Shown here one piece after another: positions 24,695 to 33,812 of a stretch of DNA of 64,000 nucleotides. The DNA is from Paenibacillus macerans (GTDB taxonomy: Bacteria > Bacillota > Bacilli > Paenibacillales > Paenibacillaceae). The notes beneath the pieces were generated by a model. The model had not been told where the DNA came from. It did not search any database and saw only the letters and a program-made list of their open reading frames with translations. Positions within the stretch are counted from its first letter, which is position 1, and the number at the start of each line of letters is the position of its first letter. A program made the position numbers and the translations under genes. The DNA is taken from assembly GCF_900454495.1 (NCBI RefSeq), contig NZ_UGSI01000001.1:1860001-1924000 (forward strand), in the 5' to 3' direction.

Positions 24695-27600
24695 TCATGG
24701 CCGCTGCCATTTCAAATACGGATAGCCGCCCGCGTCGATTGCCCAGGTCGATGTGAAATTCCAGCCTGAGGACGCAAACGTGGATTGCTGCTGCATTTCC
24801 GCCGTTGTTTTCGGCATGCCTTTGCCGGTGTCGGTTTGACCAGTGGCGTCCGAGTCGTAATAAGAGCCGGTGACCGTGCCGCCGTCGGTTGCGCCGATAA
24901 GACCGCCAAGCTGAACGGCGTTGCTATAGAAACTTCCGGCAGCATAGGAATTGAGGACTGCTCCTCTGTTTATGCCAAGGAGACCGCCTGCAGTGGAACT
25001 TGCTCCCGTTATGTTGGCAAGCGAATAAGAATCGGTGATCGTACCGGAATTAGTACCGACCAGCCCGCCTAAATTGGCGCCGTTGATGAACAGTTCCCCG
25101 CTGGAATACGATTCCGTAATGGAGGAGGCGGCTCCGGTTGCGCCAACAAGTCCACCCAAATAGTAAGTTGCGTTAAGATTCACGGCGGTGGCCGAAGACC
25201 TGTTAATAGTCCCTGCTGCCATGTTTCCTATGAGACCACCGGCGAACCACAAATTTTCGGATGTTCCATTAATGGTTACATTTTCCGCATGAACTCCGCT
25301 TACAGTTCCGGTGTTCATATATCCGACCAACCCGCCAACGTACATATAACCTAAAACGTTCACGTCGCTCAGATTCAGATTCGTGATGGTTGCCCCGTCG
25401 ATATAACCAAACAATCCTATCGAAGCACCACCAGGACGAAGAGAGGTTAAGCGGCGAATCGTAAATCCTTGGCCGTCCAGGGTCCCCGTAAAACCGGCGT
25501 TACTGATACCGATCGGCGTCCATCCCAAGCCGCCGCTGTAGCCGCTAAGATCGATATCGCCGCCCAAAACGAAATGACCGTTTAAATGATATCTGATACT
25601 ATCCAGTTGGGCCGCCGTGGTAATGACATACGGTGTATCTGCCGTTCCATCGCCCGCGGAAAAAGCTCGGACCGTAATGGGGGAACTTGCGGCCGAAGGC
25701 AGCGAACCCGCCGTGAATTGCAGCGTCACCGTAGAGTCGCCGCCCACCAATCCAAGATCGGTAAAAGAGGCCCTGCCGTCTGTCGTTTGAACGGATGTCG
25801 TCCCCGTCAACGCGGCAGTCTCTCCGCTTACGCTAACTCCGACGCTCAAGCTGTCTTTGACCGGATTGCCGTAGGCATCCATCACTTCAACGACGGGCTG
25901 AACCGCGAAGGTCTCCCCGCTGGCCACGGAACCGCTTGGCTGCGTGGCGATTTGAAGCTGCGCCGCGGCCGCTGGGGCAATCGTTATCGCGAATTCATCC
26001 GTCGGGATAACAACGCCTTCTACGGCAAACGCCAACCGCTGTAAATCTGCCTTATTCAAGGCAAAGGTGAAGGTCGCTTCGCCGTCCGTAAACAGAAGGT
26101 CCGCTTCTCCCGAAGAACCTGTTAAGATCGTACCGGCCAGCGTGCCGTAACTGCTGTCCAGCGCTTGTTCGACCCCGCTGATCGTAATTTTTTTCGTGCC
26201 GGAGAAGCCGGTATCCAAGCTGCCGTCGGATTTTTCGACCCGCAGGGTGAGATTGATTTCCGCGCCGGCAACCGAATCGCCAGGTGTGGCGCTCAGCGCC
26301 GCCCGGTATGCCGGCGCGGCTGCCGGCGGAACCGAAACCTTGACCGGAATCCGAACCGACAAACCCTGGTAAAGCGCAAAAATCGAGGACTCGCCTTCGC
26401 CAAATGATGTGAAGACCCCGTTTTCAAAGGTTATGATCGTTGGGTCCCAGCTATATAGGACCGCTTCGGTTACATCGGCCTCCGAGCCGTCACTTAGGAG
26501 CGCCTTCAGCGTCAAACGGGCCTGCTCGCCTAAGCCGTCAAATTCCAGTTTCTCGGGACTGTACACGAGTTTGGTCACCGTCGGCACGGGAGTTTGCGGA
26601 ACCGAAACCTTGACCGGAATCCGGACCGTTAGCCCTCCGTATTTTGCGCCGATCCAGGTTTCGCCTTCGCCTTGCGAAGTTGCCGTCCCTTGAGCGACGG
26701 TCGCTACCGCTTCATCCTCGCTGTACCAGTCAGCCGTTTCGGTTGCCTTGACCTCCGCTCCGTTGCTCAGCACCGCCGTCAACGCAACGCTGATCTCATG
26801 GCCTACACCGTCAAATTCCAGTTTCTCGGGACTATACACGAGTTTGGTCACCGTCGGTTCAGGATCGGGCGGATCGGGCGGGTTCGTCGGTGTCGTTGAA
26901 CCGCCTCCGCTATGCGACCGTCTGCCGCTTCCCCCCTGCACTTCGTAGCCCAAAATCTTCTGCAGAACCTGACCCGGCCCCTCGAAAGTAACCGGGCTGC
27001 TCAATACCGCAACGATGATTTTTGTGCCTTGCGCCAAATAAACCACGTTGTTTATGGCTCCGCTCAGAACTTCAAGCCGGCCGATTTGTCCGGACAACAG
27101 CTCCAAGCGAATTCCGGATGCGGCTACCCGGACGGTTTCAGCTTCGCCGCGGAGCTGCACCAGCGATGACTTTGCCGCTTGCGACGCGACATTAATAAGC
27201 ACAAAACCTTGCCCGCCGCCGCTCATTTCGTGTTCTTCGAGAATCGCTCCCGAAAACAGATCCGTCGTGTCCAAGGTCGTATCGCCGGAGGCCACGATCC
27301 GGACTTTGCCGTCCTCTTTGTCTACGACCAGTTGATTTGCCGCCGTATTCCACAGATACACGCTGTTGATTCCACCGCCGATAACGCGAAGTTGTCCCTC
27401 GACGGTGACGCCCCACAAATGGACCTCCCCCGAGCCAATGTCCTCCGCTATCGTCAAATTGCCCTTAACGACGGTATTTTGCAGCGTAACCCCATCGGTC
27501 CGGATTGCCGCGTCGCCGGAGATTTCCGCCGTTCCCTCAGTAGGGCCATATACGCCGGGCCGATCCATGTCGCCGGATAAGCTTTCGCTTTTCTCGGCCT

Positions 27601-28231
27601 TTTGGATCGCCGCGAATGTGCGGTCGAGCGTTACGGCCGCCTCAGCGCGGGTGAGCGCTGTTGCTCCGCGGAACGTGCCATCGGAATAGCCGTTCATCCA
27701 CCCGGCACCCACGACAGCGCCGACGGCATCTTTGCTCCATGCCGGAAGCGAGTCCGTAAACGAAGCCGCCTCAACCGCCGGCTCCAGCTGGCCCAGCCGG
27801 CCGAGCATCACGGCCGCTTCGGCTCTCGTAACCGCCGCATTCGGCCGGAGAGTTCCATCAGCGTAGCCGGTGATGTAACCTTGCCGGACCGCGGCGGCGG
27901 CAGCGGCGGCGTACCATGCCGCCGGCTTCACGTCGGCAAAAGCCAGCGTTCCCGCTTCGGCGGCCAAACCGAACCGCCCGTTCACCATCGCCATCCACTC
28001 CGCCCGCGTGACCGGCTGATCGGGTCTGATCTTCCCGTCCGCAAAGCCGGAGATGAGCCCCTGCTCAAGCCAGCGGGACAAGACTTCTTCGGCCCAATGG
28101 CCCTGCAGATCCGCGGGAAGAGCCGAAGCGGCAAGCGCGTGCCCGGAAACGGACAGCGGACTTGCGGGGATCATTAGCAGCACGGCAAGCAGGAACAGCG
28201 CTGCTCTATGTTTTATACCAATATTCATCAC
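24695..28231 (-). CDS. S-layer-homology surface protein with Ig-like and GLUG repeats
   Basis: 1178 aa. Signal peptide about 1-35 (ALFLLAVLLMIPASP, end near ALAASALP). Three SLH domains (about 40-85, 95-150, 155-215; each with GYxDGTxRPxxxxTRAEAA) bind secondary cell-wall polymer and hold the protein on the cell surface. A parallel-beta-like stretch (about 225-400) and a Gly/Ser/Pro linker follow. Two near-identical Ig-like (Big-type) domains come next, each opening TVTKLVYSPEKLEFDG (about 460 and 553) and ending VRIPVKVSVP. Two further beta-sandwich regions and a C-terminal GLUG-repeat region (about 905-1130; LGGLVGxxxxGxIxxSY) suggest an adhesive passenger. Probably a surface adhesin; no enzyme motif seen. 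Confidence 0.88.
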   Translation of the reverse strand: MMNIGIKHRAALFLLAVLLMIPASPLSVSGHALAASALPADLQGHWAEEVLSRWLEQGLISGFADGKIRPDQPVTRAEWMAMVNGRFGLAAEAGTLAFADVKPAAWYAAAAAAAVRQGYITGYADGTLRPNAAVTRAEAAVMLGRLGQLEPAVEAASFTDSLPAWSKDAVGAVVGAGWMNGYSDGTFRGATALTRAEAAVTLDRTFAAIQKAEKSESLSGDMDRPGVYGPTEGTAEISGDAAIRTDGVTLQNTVVKGNLTIAEDIGSGEVHLWGVTVEGQLRVIGGGINSVYLWNTAANQLVVDKEDGKVRIVASGDTTLDTTDLFSGAILEEHEMSGGGQGFVLINVASQAAKSSLVQLRGEAETVRVAASGIRLELLSGQIGRLEVLSGAINNVVYLAQGTKIIVAVLSSPVTFEGPGQVLQKILGYEVQGGSGRRSHSGGGSTTPTNPPDPPDPEPTVTKLVYSPEKLEFDGVGHEISVALTAVLSNGAEVKATETADWYSEDEAVATVAQGTATSQGEGETWIGAKYGGLTVRIPVKVSVPQTPVPTVTKLVYSPEKLEFDGLGEQARLTLKALLSDGSEADVTEAVLYSWDPTIITFENGVFTSFGEGESSIFALYQGLSVRIPVKVSVPPAAAPAYRAALSATPGDSVAGAEINLTLRVEKSDGSLDTGFSGTKKITISGVEQALDSSYGTLAGTILTGSSGEADLLFTDGEATFTFALNKADLQRLAFAVEGVVIPTDEFAITIAPAAAAQLQIATQPSGSVASGETFAVQPVVEVMDAYGNPVKDSLSVGVSVSGETAALTGTTSVQTTDGRASFTDLGLVGGDSTVTLQFTAGSLPSAASSPITVRAFSAGDGTADTPYVITTAAQLDSIRYHLNGHFVLGGDIDLSGYSGGLGWTPIGISNAGFTGTLDGQGFTIRRLTSLRPGGASIGLFGYIDGATITNLNLSDVNVLGYMYVGGLVGYMNTGTVSGVHAENVTINGTSENLWFAGGLIGNMAAGTINRSSATAVNLNATYYLGGLVGATGAASSITESYSSGELFINGANLGGLVGTNSGTITDSYSLANITGASSTAGGLLGINRGAVLNSYAAGSFYSNAVQLGGLIGATDGGTVTGSYYDSDATGQTDTGKGMPKTTAEMQQQSTFASSGWNFTSTWAIDAGGYPYLKWQRP

Positions 28232-28623
28232 TTCTCTCCTTTTAGATAACTAGTATCTATTAATAATGACTATCAATAAAAAGTATAAAAAAAGGAGGTG
28301 CCAATGGGAACCATTTCCTTAAAAATTGAAACATTTTTGAATCATTCGTTCAACTACGCCGCCGCCCGGTTTTGGAGCAGTCGGCTGACTTTTTCCACAG
28401 CTTTTCTGCGGACACTTTCGGCAGTACGGTCTTCACAAAGGCGCACAAGCCTATGCTTGGCGTAAGCGGAGCGGAGCGTTACTATTTTTAACCGGTGTTT
28501 TCCTGCTGCTGCAAGCACTTTTTGGTTCAGTGTTGTATAGTATGGGTATTGGCCTATTTTTGATTGCTACAAGGAGTTCGCTAGAGTATCGGTGGATATT
28601 CAAGCAAACAAAGGAGGTTATCC
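28232..28623. other. Gap with a possible truncated membrane-protein frame
   Basis: Holds the divergent promoters. A plus-strand frame from about 28387 reads FRQYGLHKGAQAYAWRKR, then two hydrophobic stretches (LLFLTGVFLLLQALFG, LYSMGIGLFLIAT), and leads to the Shine-Dalgarno of the next gene; its 5' end is cut off by a stop, so it may be the remains of an upstream partner of that gene. A separate 53-codon frame at 28304-28465 has a strong AAAGGAGG but no recognisable product. Confidence 0.3.
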
Positions 28624-29109
28624 ATGAAAAAAAGAAACATGATACGCATCGCCATTGCGGCGTTTTGGCTTATCGGAACGTGGGGAATTCTTGCCAGGTA
28701 CAGGGGGGATGTGCGGGATATTTTATGGATCAACTTGACCGGCTTCTGCGCCGTGCTCCTCTTTTTGAGTTTCCTCTTTACATATATTTTGCGCAGAATG
28801 AGGCCGAAGAAAGAAGGCTTTCATAAGATCGAATATTTATTCCCGGCGTTTATCGCCCTGATGTCGCTCTATCCGTTGCTCATGCTGGGCAGCCTCACCG
28901 CGGACTTTATTCAAGGTCCCGTGATCAAGGAAGCGGTCATCGCGGACAAATGGGACCCGCGGCGGGGCAGCGATCAAGCGAAAACGACGGACGGTGAAAT
29001 ATTCGATTTCGCCAGTAAAGAGGTAAACCTGGAAATCGGACGCAAATACCGGCTGAAAGTGCTGGACCGGGCAGGAATCATCATTAGCGCGGAAGAATTG
29101 CCGAAATGA
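28624..29109 (+). CDS. Membrane protein of unknown function
   Basis: 161 aa with three membrane helices (about 7-24, 33-57 and 73-93) and a soluble C-terminal domain of about 65 residues ending ILISAEELPK-like sequence (KVLDRAGIIISAEELPK). AAAGGAGG lies six bases before the ATG at 28624. The soluble part has a small beta-barrel look (DGEIFDFASKEVNLEIGRKYRL). No family is recognised. Confidence 0.65.
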   Translation: MKKRNMIRIAIAAFWLIGTWGILARYRGDVRDILWINLTGFCAVLLFLSFLFTYILRRMRPKKEGFHKIEYLFPAFIALMSLYPLLMLGSLTADFIQGPVIKEAVIADKWDPRRGSDQAKTTDGEIFDFASKEVNLEIGRKYRLKVLDRAGIIISAEELPK

Positions 29110-29130
29110 AGATGGCCCAACAGGCAGCTT

Positions 29131-29517
29131 TACATCTTCATCCTAACCCGTTCAGCCTGCAAGCCGATATCACTTGGACCGAACGAAGGCCCTTAGGCAA
29201 GAATGCGCCGCGGATCGTTAAAGCAAGAGCCCGCCGATCAGCCGGCGGAGCTCATTGGTAAAGTGCCGAGGGAACCTGCCCACAGAACCTCCCCCCCCAA
29301 AAAAAAATAAAGGCAAAAAAGTGCGCTATTCCGGCGATATCTGCTCATTTGAGAGAAATAGAGACCATTTATGCCGTTATTTTCCTCACACCACAAGGAA
29401 ATGCCCCGTTACGGACCATTCAAAGGAAAATAAGTACATAAAATGCCGCTAATATAGCTAACATGCCCGGTCTCCGGATCATAAGCACATAAAGTGCCGC
29501 TATTTTGAAGACAGGCG
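29131..29517. repeat. Intergenic repeat family B, copy 2
   Basis: A leading block TCATCCTAACCCGTTCAGCC with ACTTGGACCGAA (29138-29180) is followed, after about 120 unrelated bases, by units AAAAAAGTGCGCTATTCCGG, TTTGAGAGAAATAGAGACCA, TTTATGCCGTTATTTTCCTC, AATAAGTACATAAAATGCCG and AGCACATAAAGTGCCGCTAT. In the copy at 40672-40824 the same two parts are contiguous. Confidence 0.7.
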
Positions 29518-29518
29518 G

Positions 29519-29810
29519 TTGGCCGTATTCATTGAAGTGTCGCGCAACCCGGACAATGGATACCGGTCATTCAGCCCGGCGCAGATCCGCCGGATTCTTA
29601 TCATCGGGACGCTGCGCACAGCGGTGTGGTCGCTGGACTTCATCAAGGAAGTGATCCGGGAGCTCGATCACAACAATCTGGAACAGGCGGCGGATGACCA
29701 GAAATTCGCTGCAGTACCCGAATGGGGTTAACCGCATGCGCATGCGCGGCATCCACTATGTGGACCGGCTGATCGAACTGACGGAAGCCGGGGAACAAAA
29801 GGGAACTTAG
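29519..29810 (+). pseudogene. Truncated, frameshifted MerR-family regulator
   Basis: The frame reads NPDNGYRSFSPAQIRRILII and SLDFIKEVIRELDHNNLEQA, the second half of a MerR helix-turn-helix and the start of its dimerisation helix. It then needs a frameshift near 29700-29715 to continue MRGIHYVDRLIELTEAGEQK to a TAG at 29808-29810. The first DNA-binding helix and the start codon are missing. It abuts repeat B copy 2, which may have replaced its 5' end. It was probably a protein of about 130 aa. Confidence 0.65.
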
Positions 29811-29853
29811 GGGCGATCCGCAGAGTCATCAGACCGAAAAAGCCGATCGCCCC
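29810..29853 (-). terminator. Possible terminator of the gntP-family gene
   Basis: A 9-bp inverted repeat (GGGGCGATC with GATCGCCCC) and a 26-base loop lie 12 bases after the gntP stop on the minus strand. The T stretch after it is short, so confidence is moderate. Confidence 0.4.
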
Positions 29854-29864
29854 GCGGCCGGCGC

Positions 29865-31190
29865 TTATGGCATCACCGCGTTCAGGGCCAATACCCCCAG
29901 CAATCCGCAAACCGCCAGTATGGTCGTATAAACGGACCTTGATTTGATCGCATCCAGCAGCGACAGGTTAAAGTATTCCTTGTACATCCAGAAGCCCGGA
30001 TCGTTGACATGGGAAAAAATCACGCTGCCCGAGGTCGTAGCCAGCACCATCAGCTCCGGACTTGCCCCGCTCATGCCCAGCAGCGGCAGCACGATGCCGG
30101 AAGCCGTCATCACGGTAACCGTGGCCGACCCCAGGGCCAGCCGCAGCACGGCGGCGATAATCCAGGCAAGAATCAGGGGCGAAATGTTAAGGCCGGTCAT
30201 CATATCCTTGATATAATCGGCAACTCCGCTGTCCACCAGCACCTGCTTGAAGGCGCCCCCGCCGCCGATGACAAACATAATGGTGGCGATCGATTTCAGC
30301 GAGGCGCCGACGCTGCCCATAATCTCCTTCATTTTGCGGCCGCGGGCAATGCCGAACGTATAGATGGCGATCAGCACCGAGATCAACAGCGCAATCCCCG
30401 ATTCCCCAAAGAAAGCGATGATTTTAAAGGCGCCGGAATCCTGCGGCATCGCCATTTCGGCAACGGCCAGCACCGCCATGAGCGCGATCGGCACGAGCGC
30501 GGTGAACAGGCTGACGCCAAAGCTCGGCATTTCCTCCTCCGTAAACTCCTTGGTGTTGTACAGTCCCTCCGGAATCGCGGGATTCATGCCGCGGATCAAT
30601 TTCGTTTTCGAGAAAAATATCCCCGCAATGATCGCCGAAGGAATGGCGATGACCAGCCCAAGCAGCAGCGTCTTGCCCATGCTGGCGCCAAACACGCTGG
30701 CCACGGCCGCCGGCCCGGGGTGGGGCGGCAGAAAGCTGTGCGTTGTGGACAAAGCCACCGCCATCGGCAGGCCGATATATAACAGATTTACCTTCATCCG
30801 CGAAACAATCGTAAAGACAATCGGAATCAGCAGGATGAAGCCGATTTCAAAAAACAGGGTAACGCCAAGCACAAAAGCGGTAATCAGAATCGCCCATTGC
30901 AATCTTTTTTCGCCGAATTTGGCGGTCAGCGTCATGGCGATCCGCTGCGCGGCGCCGCAGTCGGCCATCAGCTTGCCGAGCATCGCGCCAAAGCCGATAA
31001 TCAGCGCCAGATGGCCAAGCTGCCCGCCGATCCCCTCTTCCACCGAATTCACCACGTCCGACAACGTCAGGCCGTTCAGCAACCCCACCACAATCGCGAC
31101 AAGCACGAGCGAAATGAAGCCTTCGAGCTTAAAGCCCACCATCAGCACAAGCAATAGCGCCACCCCTAGCGCAACGATTAACAACGGCAT
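29865..31190 (-). CDS. GntP-family organic acid permease
   Basis: 441 aa with about 12 membrane helices. GntP signatures: GALGKLMADCGAAQRIA-type block (GFGAMLGKLMADCGAAQRIA), ALSTTHSFLPPHPGPAAVA, LALGSATVTVMTASGIVLPL and IFSHVNDPGFWMYKEYF near the C-terminus. The family imports gluconate, glycerate and related sugar acids with protons. Its place at the end of the aldarate cluster suggests it imports glucarate, galactarate or glycerate. A cre-like site lies at 31312-31325, about 120 bases upstream, and the 31191-31613 gap probably gives it a separate promoter. Confidence 0.9.
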   Translation of the reverse strand: MPLLIVALGVALLLVLMVGFKLEGFISLVLVAIVVGLLNGLTLSDVVNSVEEGIGGQLGHLALIIGFGAMLGKLMADCGAAQRIAMTLTAKFGEKRLQWAILITAFVLGVTLFFEIGFILLIPIVFTIVSRMKVNLLYIGLPMAVALSTTHSFLPPHPGPAAVASVFGASMGKTLLLGLVIAIPSAIIAGIFFSKTKLIRGMNPAIPEGLYNTKEFTEEEMPSFGVSLFTALVPIALMAVLAVAEMAMPQDSGAFKIIAFFGESGIALLISVLIAIYTFGIARGRKMKEIMGSVGASLKSIATIMFVIGGGGAFKQVLVDSGVADYIKDMMTGLNISPLILAWIIAAVLRLALGSATVTVMTASGIVLPLLGMSGASPELMVLATTSGSVIFSHVNDPGFWMYKEYFNLSLLDAIKSRSVYTTILAVCGLLGVLALNAVMP

Positions 31191-31311
31191 CGTCTATTCC
31201 TCCAATCGTCCATTTTGTGGTTAAGTGAGTTAATCCGGGTTAAGCATGTAAACACTTTCCGGTTTCTGAACACAAACGTATCTCCTCCTTATGCCATCAT
31301 CGAAACATTTC

Positions 31312-31325
31312 AGTAAGCGCTTTCA
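31312..31325 (-). promoter_or_regulatory. cre-like catabolite-control site upstream of the gntP-family gene
   Basis: On the minus strand the sequence is TGAAAGCGCTTACT, close to the Bacillus cre consensus TGWNANCGNTNWCA and centred on the AGCGCT core. Carbon catabolite control by CcpA is inferred. The remainder of the 31191-31613 gap shows only a GC-rich hairpin near 31572-31607 after the cdaR stop. Confidence 0.5.
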
Positions 31326-31613
31326 ACAAGACGCCTGAACAATGCGCAATTGATAGCTTCCTCTGGTTGTTACTTTTCTCGAAAAATTGCTGTGTTGCGC
31401 AAACCTCTTTACGAAATAAGTCTTATCAGGGCCGCTCCAACAAGGTCATCCCGCTCTCCGGTATAGTTAAAATATAGCAGCATGTTCCTTGGTTCACATT
31501 GTTTGCCCATCCAAAATCGGCGGCGCATTTCAGCGGGAAAATTGTGCTGCGGAACAAGGGCTTGCGTCGCCGCTCAGGCCGAAACAGCCGCGAGCGGGCC
31601 TGAGGCTCTTTCG

Positions 31614-32765
31614 TTACTCCTGCAGCCGTTCGAAAGTAAGCAGCAGCTTCATTTTGACGAGATCGTTGAATTTGCGGTAATCCAGCTGCAGCAGCTGGGA
31701 TATTTTATCCAGACGGTAAAACAGGGTGTTTCTATGCACATGCAGCAAGCCCGCGGTTTGCTTCACATTCAGGTCGCAGTCCAGAAACGTGCGCAGCGTC
31801 AGCTTGTACTCCTCGTTAAGCGTTTGGGGGAACAACCCGTATTTTTGCAAAAATTCCGTTCGCGCTTCCGGCGGCACCATCTCAAGATAAGGAACGATTC
31901 CCCAATCATCGATAAAGCTGGCGCTCTGCGGCTGCCGTCCGAATTTTCGGCTTAAGCGTATGCAGCGGCGAGCTTCGCCGTACGATTGCTTGTACCCCGC
32001 AAGACCGCTGCGCGGGCGTCCGACACCGATACAGTAGCGGTAGCCCCGCCGGCGCAGACAAGCTTCAATTTTGCCGACCAGGGGCTGGAGGAAATCGCTT
32101 ACGGGAATGGCGATAAAAAAAGCACCGTCCTCCACATAGGCGTACAGCGCCTGCACACTGACCATCGCCTTCAAATCGTTCAAGAACTGCTCCTTGCGCT
32201 CACCTGTTTTCTGCAGCATCTCCCCGTTTATCGTCTCTTCCGGCCATTTCATCTCTTCGATCTCCACGACCATCACGCTGCGTTCGGCGTTGACGTCGAG
32301 TTGCAGCGTACGGGCCGTCATCCGCAGCTTCTTTTCGGAGAATTCATACGGGCTGATCAGCTCCATAATAAAGCTTTCCAGCACCATTTTACGGAAGTGC
32401 AGCTGCTTGTTCATATGGATCTGCTGCAGGAGCGCCTCCACGTTCATCTTGATGATCTTTCCGAATCGGTACACCTCGTCGGGATTACCGGTGATCCCGA
32501 CAACGCCGACAATGTTCTCCTGAAACTCAATCGGCAGGTTGACTCCGGGCTTGGAGCCCGGCAGACTCAGGCATTCCGCTTCGCCGATCAGCACCTGTTT
32601 TCTGGAGCCGAGCACCTGCAGCGCGCCTTCATGCAGACTGCCGATCCGCTCCGTTTCTCCGCTGGCGACGATAACCCCTTGGTCGTCCATAATGTTGATA
32701 TTGAACTCCATGACGGACATCAATTGGACGACGATAGGCAAGGCCAGCTCGGTCGTTATTTTCAT
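31614..32765 (-). CDS. cdaR: Sugar-diacid-type transcriptional regulator (CdaR family)
   Basis: 383 aa from the ATG at 32765 (GGAGGGG upstream; the frame is open further to 32852 without a ribosome binding site). N-terminal diacid-recognition domain (about 1-135, MKITTELALPIVVQLMSVME, INIMDDQGVIVASGETERIG, SKPGVNLPIEFQENIVGVVGITG), a central GGDEF-like region (about 145-290), and the PucR/CdaR-type C-terminal helix-turn-helix (LRTFLDCDLNVKQTAGLLHVHRNTLFYRLDKISQLLQLD). E. coli CdaR activates the glucarate/galactarate genes, and the same job is inferred here. It follows the DapA-like gene by 118 bases. Confidence 0.9.
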   Translation of the reverse strand: MKITTELALPIVVQLMSVMEFNINIMDDQGVIVASGETERIGSLHEGALQVLGSRKQVLIGEAECLSLPGSKPGVNLPIEFQENIVGVVGITGNPDEVYRFGKIIKMNVEALLQQIHMNKQLHFRKMVLESFIMELISPYEFSEKKLRMTARTLQLDVNAERSVMVVEIEEMKWPEETINGEMLQKTGERKEQFLNDLKAMVSVQALYAYVEDGAFFIAIPVSDFLQPLVGKIEACLRRRGYRYCIGVGRPRSGLAGYKQSYGEARRCIRLSRKFGRQPQSASFIDDWGIVPYLEMVPPEARTEFLQKYGLFPQTLNEEYKLTLRTFLDCDLNVKQTAGLLHVHRNTLFYRLDKISQLLQLDYRKFNDLVKMKLLLTFERLQE

Positions 32766-32883
32766 TCGAATCCCCTCCAGGCGCAAAAATAGGACAGGCC
32801 AACTATTGTTGTTACAATAGCTGGCCCGGCTCCCTGCATGATTCATCATCATTTACAGGTTCCATACCTAAATGTTCGATTTT

Positions 32884-33792
32884 TCATTGGTCTTGACTTG
32901 ACCGAATAACCCCAAGCCCTTCCAGAATCGCCCTGAGCTTGCCTTGATTCTCCTCCGAGCAAGAGGTATTGGGCAAAATCGGCTTGCCCGCCTGGAGTCC
33001 GATCAAATTGACCGCATCCTTCGTCGCCACCGGGAAGCTTCCGAGGTTCCAGGCCATCCGCAGCGGAGCCAGCCTGTACTGCGCCTCCAGGGCCCCCTGG
33101 ATGTCGCCCGCCATGAACTTGTCGTAAATTTCCACGACCAGCCGCGGCACCACGTTGGCGGTTGACGCCACGCAGCCGGCGCCCCCGTAGACGAGCGTGC
33201 TTAAAATCATGATGTCCCTTCCCGCCAGCACCTTAAATCCCTTGGCTCTGGTGCGGCGGATGAATTCGGCGGTTAGCGTCTGATCGCCGCTGCTGTCCTT
33301 GATCCCCACGATATTCGGAATTTCGGCCAGCCGCTCCAGCAGAGCGGGTGTAATGTTGTTGCCGACTTTGTCCGGATTGTTGTACAACAGTACAGGCAAT
33401 GAGGTTGATTCCGCGATTTTCTTAAAATGGTCAAACAGTTCATCCTGTGTCGGCGTAATAAACATCGGCGGCAGGATCGAGATCGCCCGCGCGCCAAGCT
33501 CTCCGTATTTGCGGGCCTGCTTCATGCCCTCCCGCGTAGAGATCGCCGCGATTCCCGCATAGACGGGAACGCGCCCCGCGCTTTGCTCGGCAGTAACCGC
33601 CACTACTCGCTGTTGATCCCCCGGGTCCAGCCCGAAAAACTCGCCGTTGCTGCCCAGCGCCAAAATGCCGTGTACGCCTCCTTCGATCACATGATCCACA
33701 ATACGGCGCAGCCCCTGCTCATCAAGCCGCTCTTCGCCGTCGACCGGCGTGACAATCGGGGGAATCACCCCGCGGATAAAGCTCGTATCCAT
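32884..33792 (-). CDS. DapA-family (dihydrodipicolinate synthase-like) class I lyase of the aldarate cluster
   Basis: 302 aa TIM-barrel of the DapA/NAL superfamily. Schiff-base lysine in IVGIKDSSGDQ (about residue 164), catalytic tyrosine in VLLYNNPDKVG (about 136), and the substrate-carboxylate loop GSNGEFFGL. The family includes 5-dehydro-4-deoxyglucarate dehydratase (KdgD) and several 2-keto acid aldolases. It stands between garR and cdaR. No alpha-ketoglutarate semialdehyde dehydrogenase is present in the cluster, but garR and garK are, so an aldolase giving pyruvate and tartronate semialdehyde fits better than KdgD; this is inference. The ATG at 33792 has GTGAGG upstream; 20 bases separate it from garR. 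Confidence 0.85.
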   Translation of the reverse strand: MDTSFIRGVIPPIVTPVDGEERLDEQGLRRIVDHVIEGGVHGILALGSNGEFFGLDPGDQQRVVAVTAEQSAGRVPVYAGIAAISTREGMKQARKYGELGARAISILPPMFITPTQDELFDHFKKIAESTSLPVLLYNNPDKVGNNITPALLERLAEIPNIVGIKDSSGDQTLTAEFIRRTRAKGFKVLAGRDIMILSTLVYGGAGCVASTANVVPRLVVEIYDKFMAGDIQGALEAQYRLAPLRMAWNLGSFPVATKDAVNLIGLQAGKPILPNTSCSEENQGKLRAILEGLGVIRSSQDQ

Positions 33793-33812
33793 TTATTCGC
33801 TCACCTCACTAA

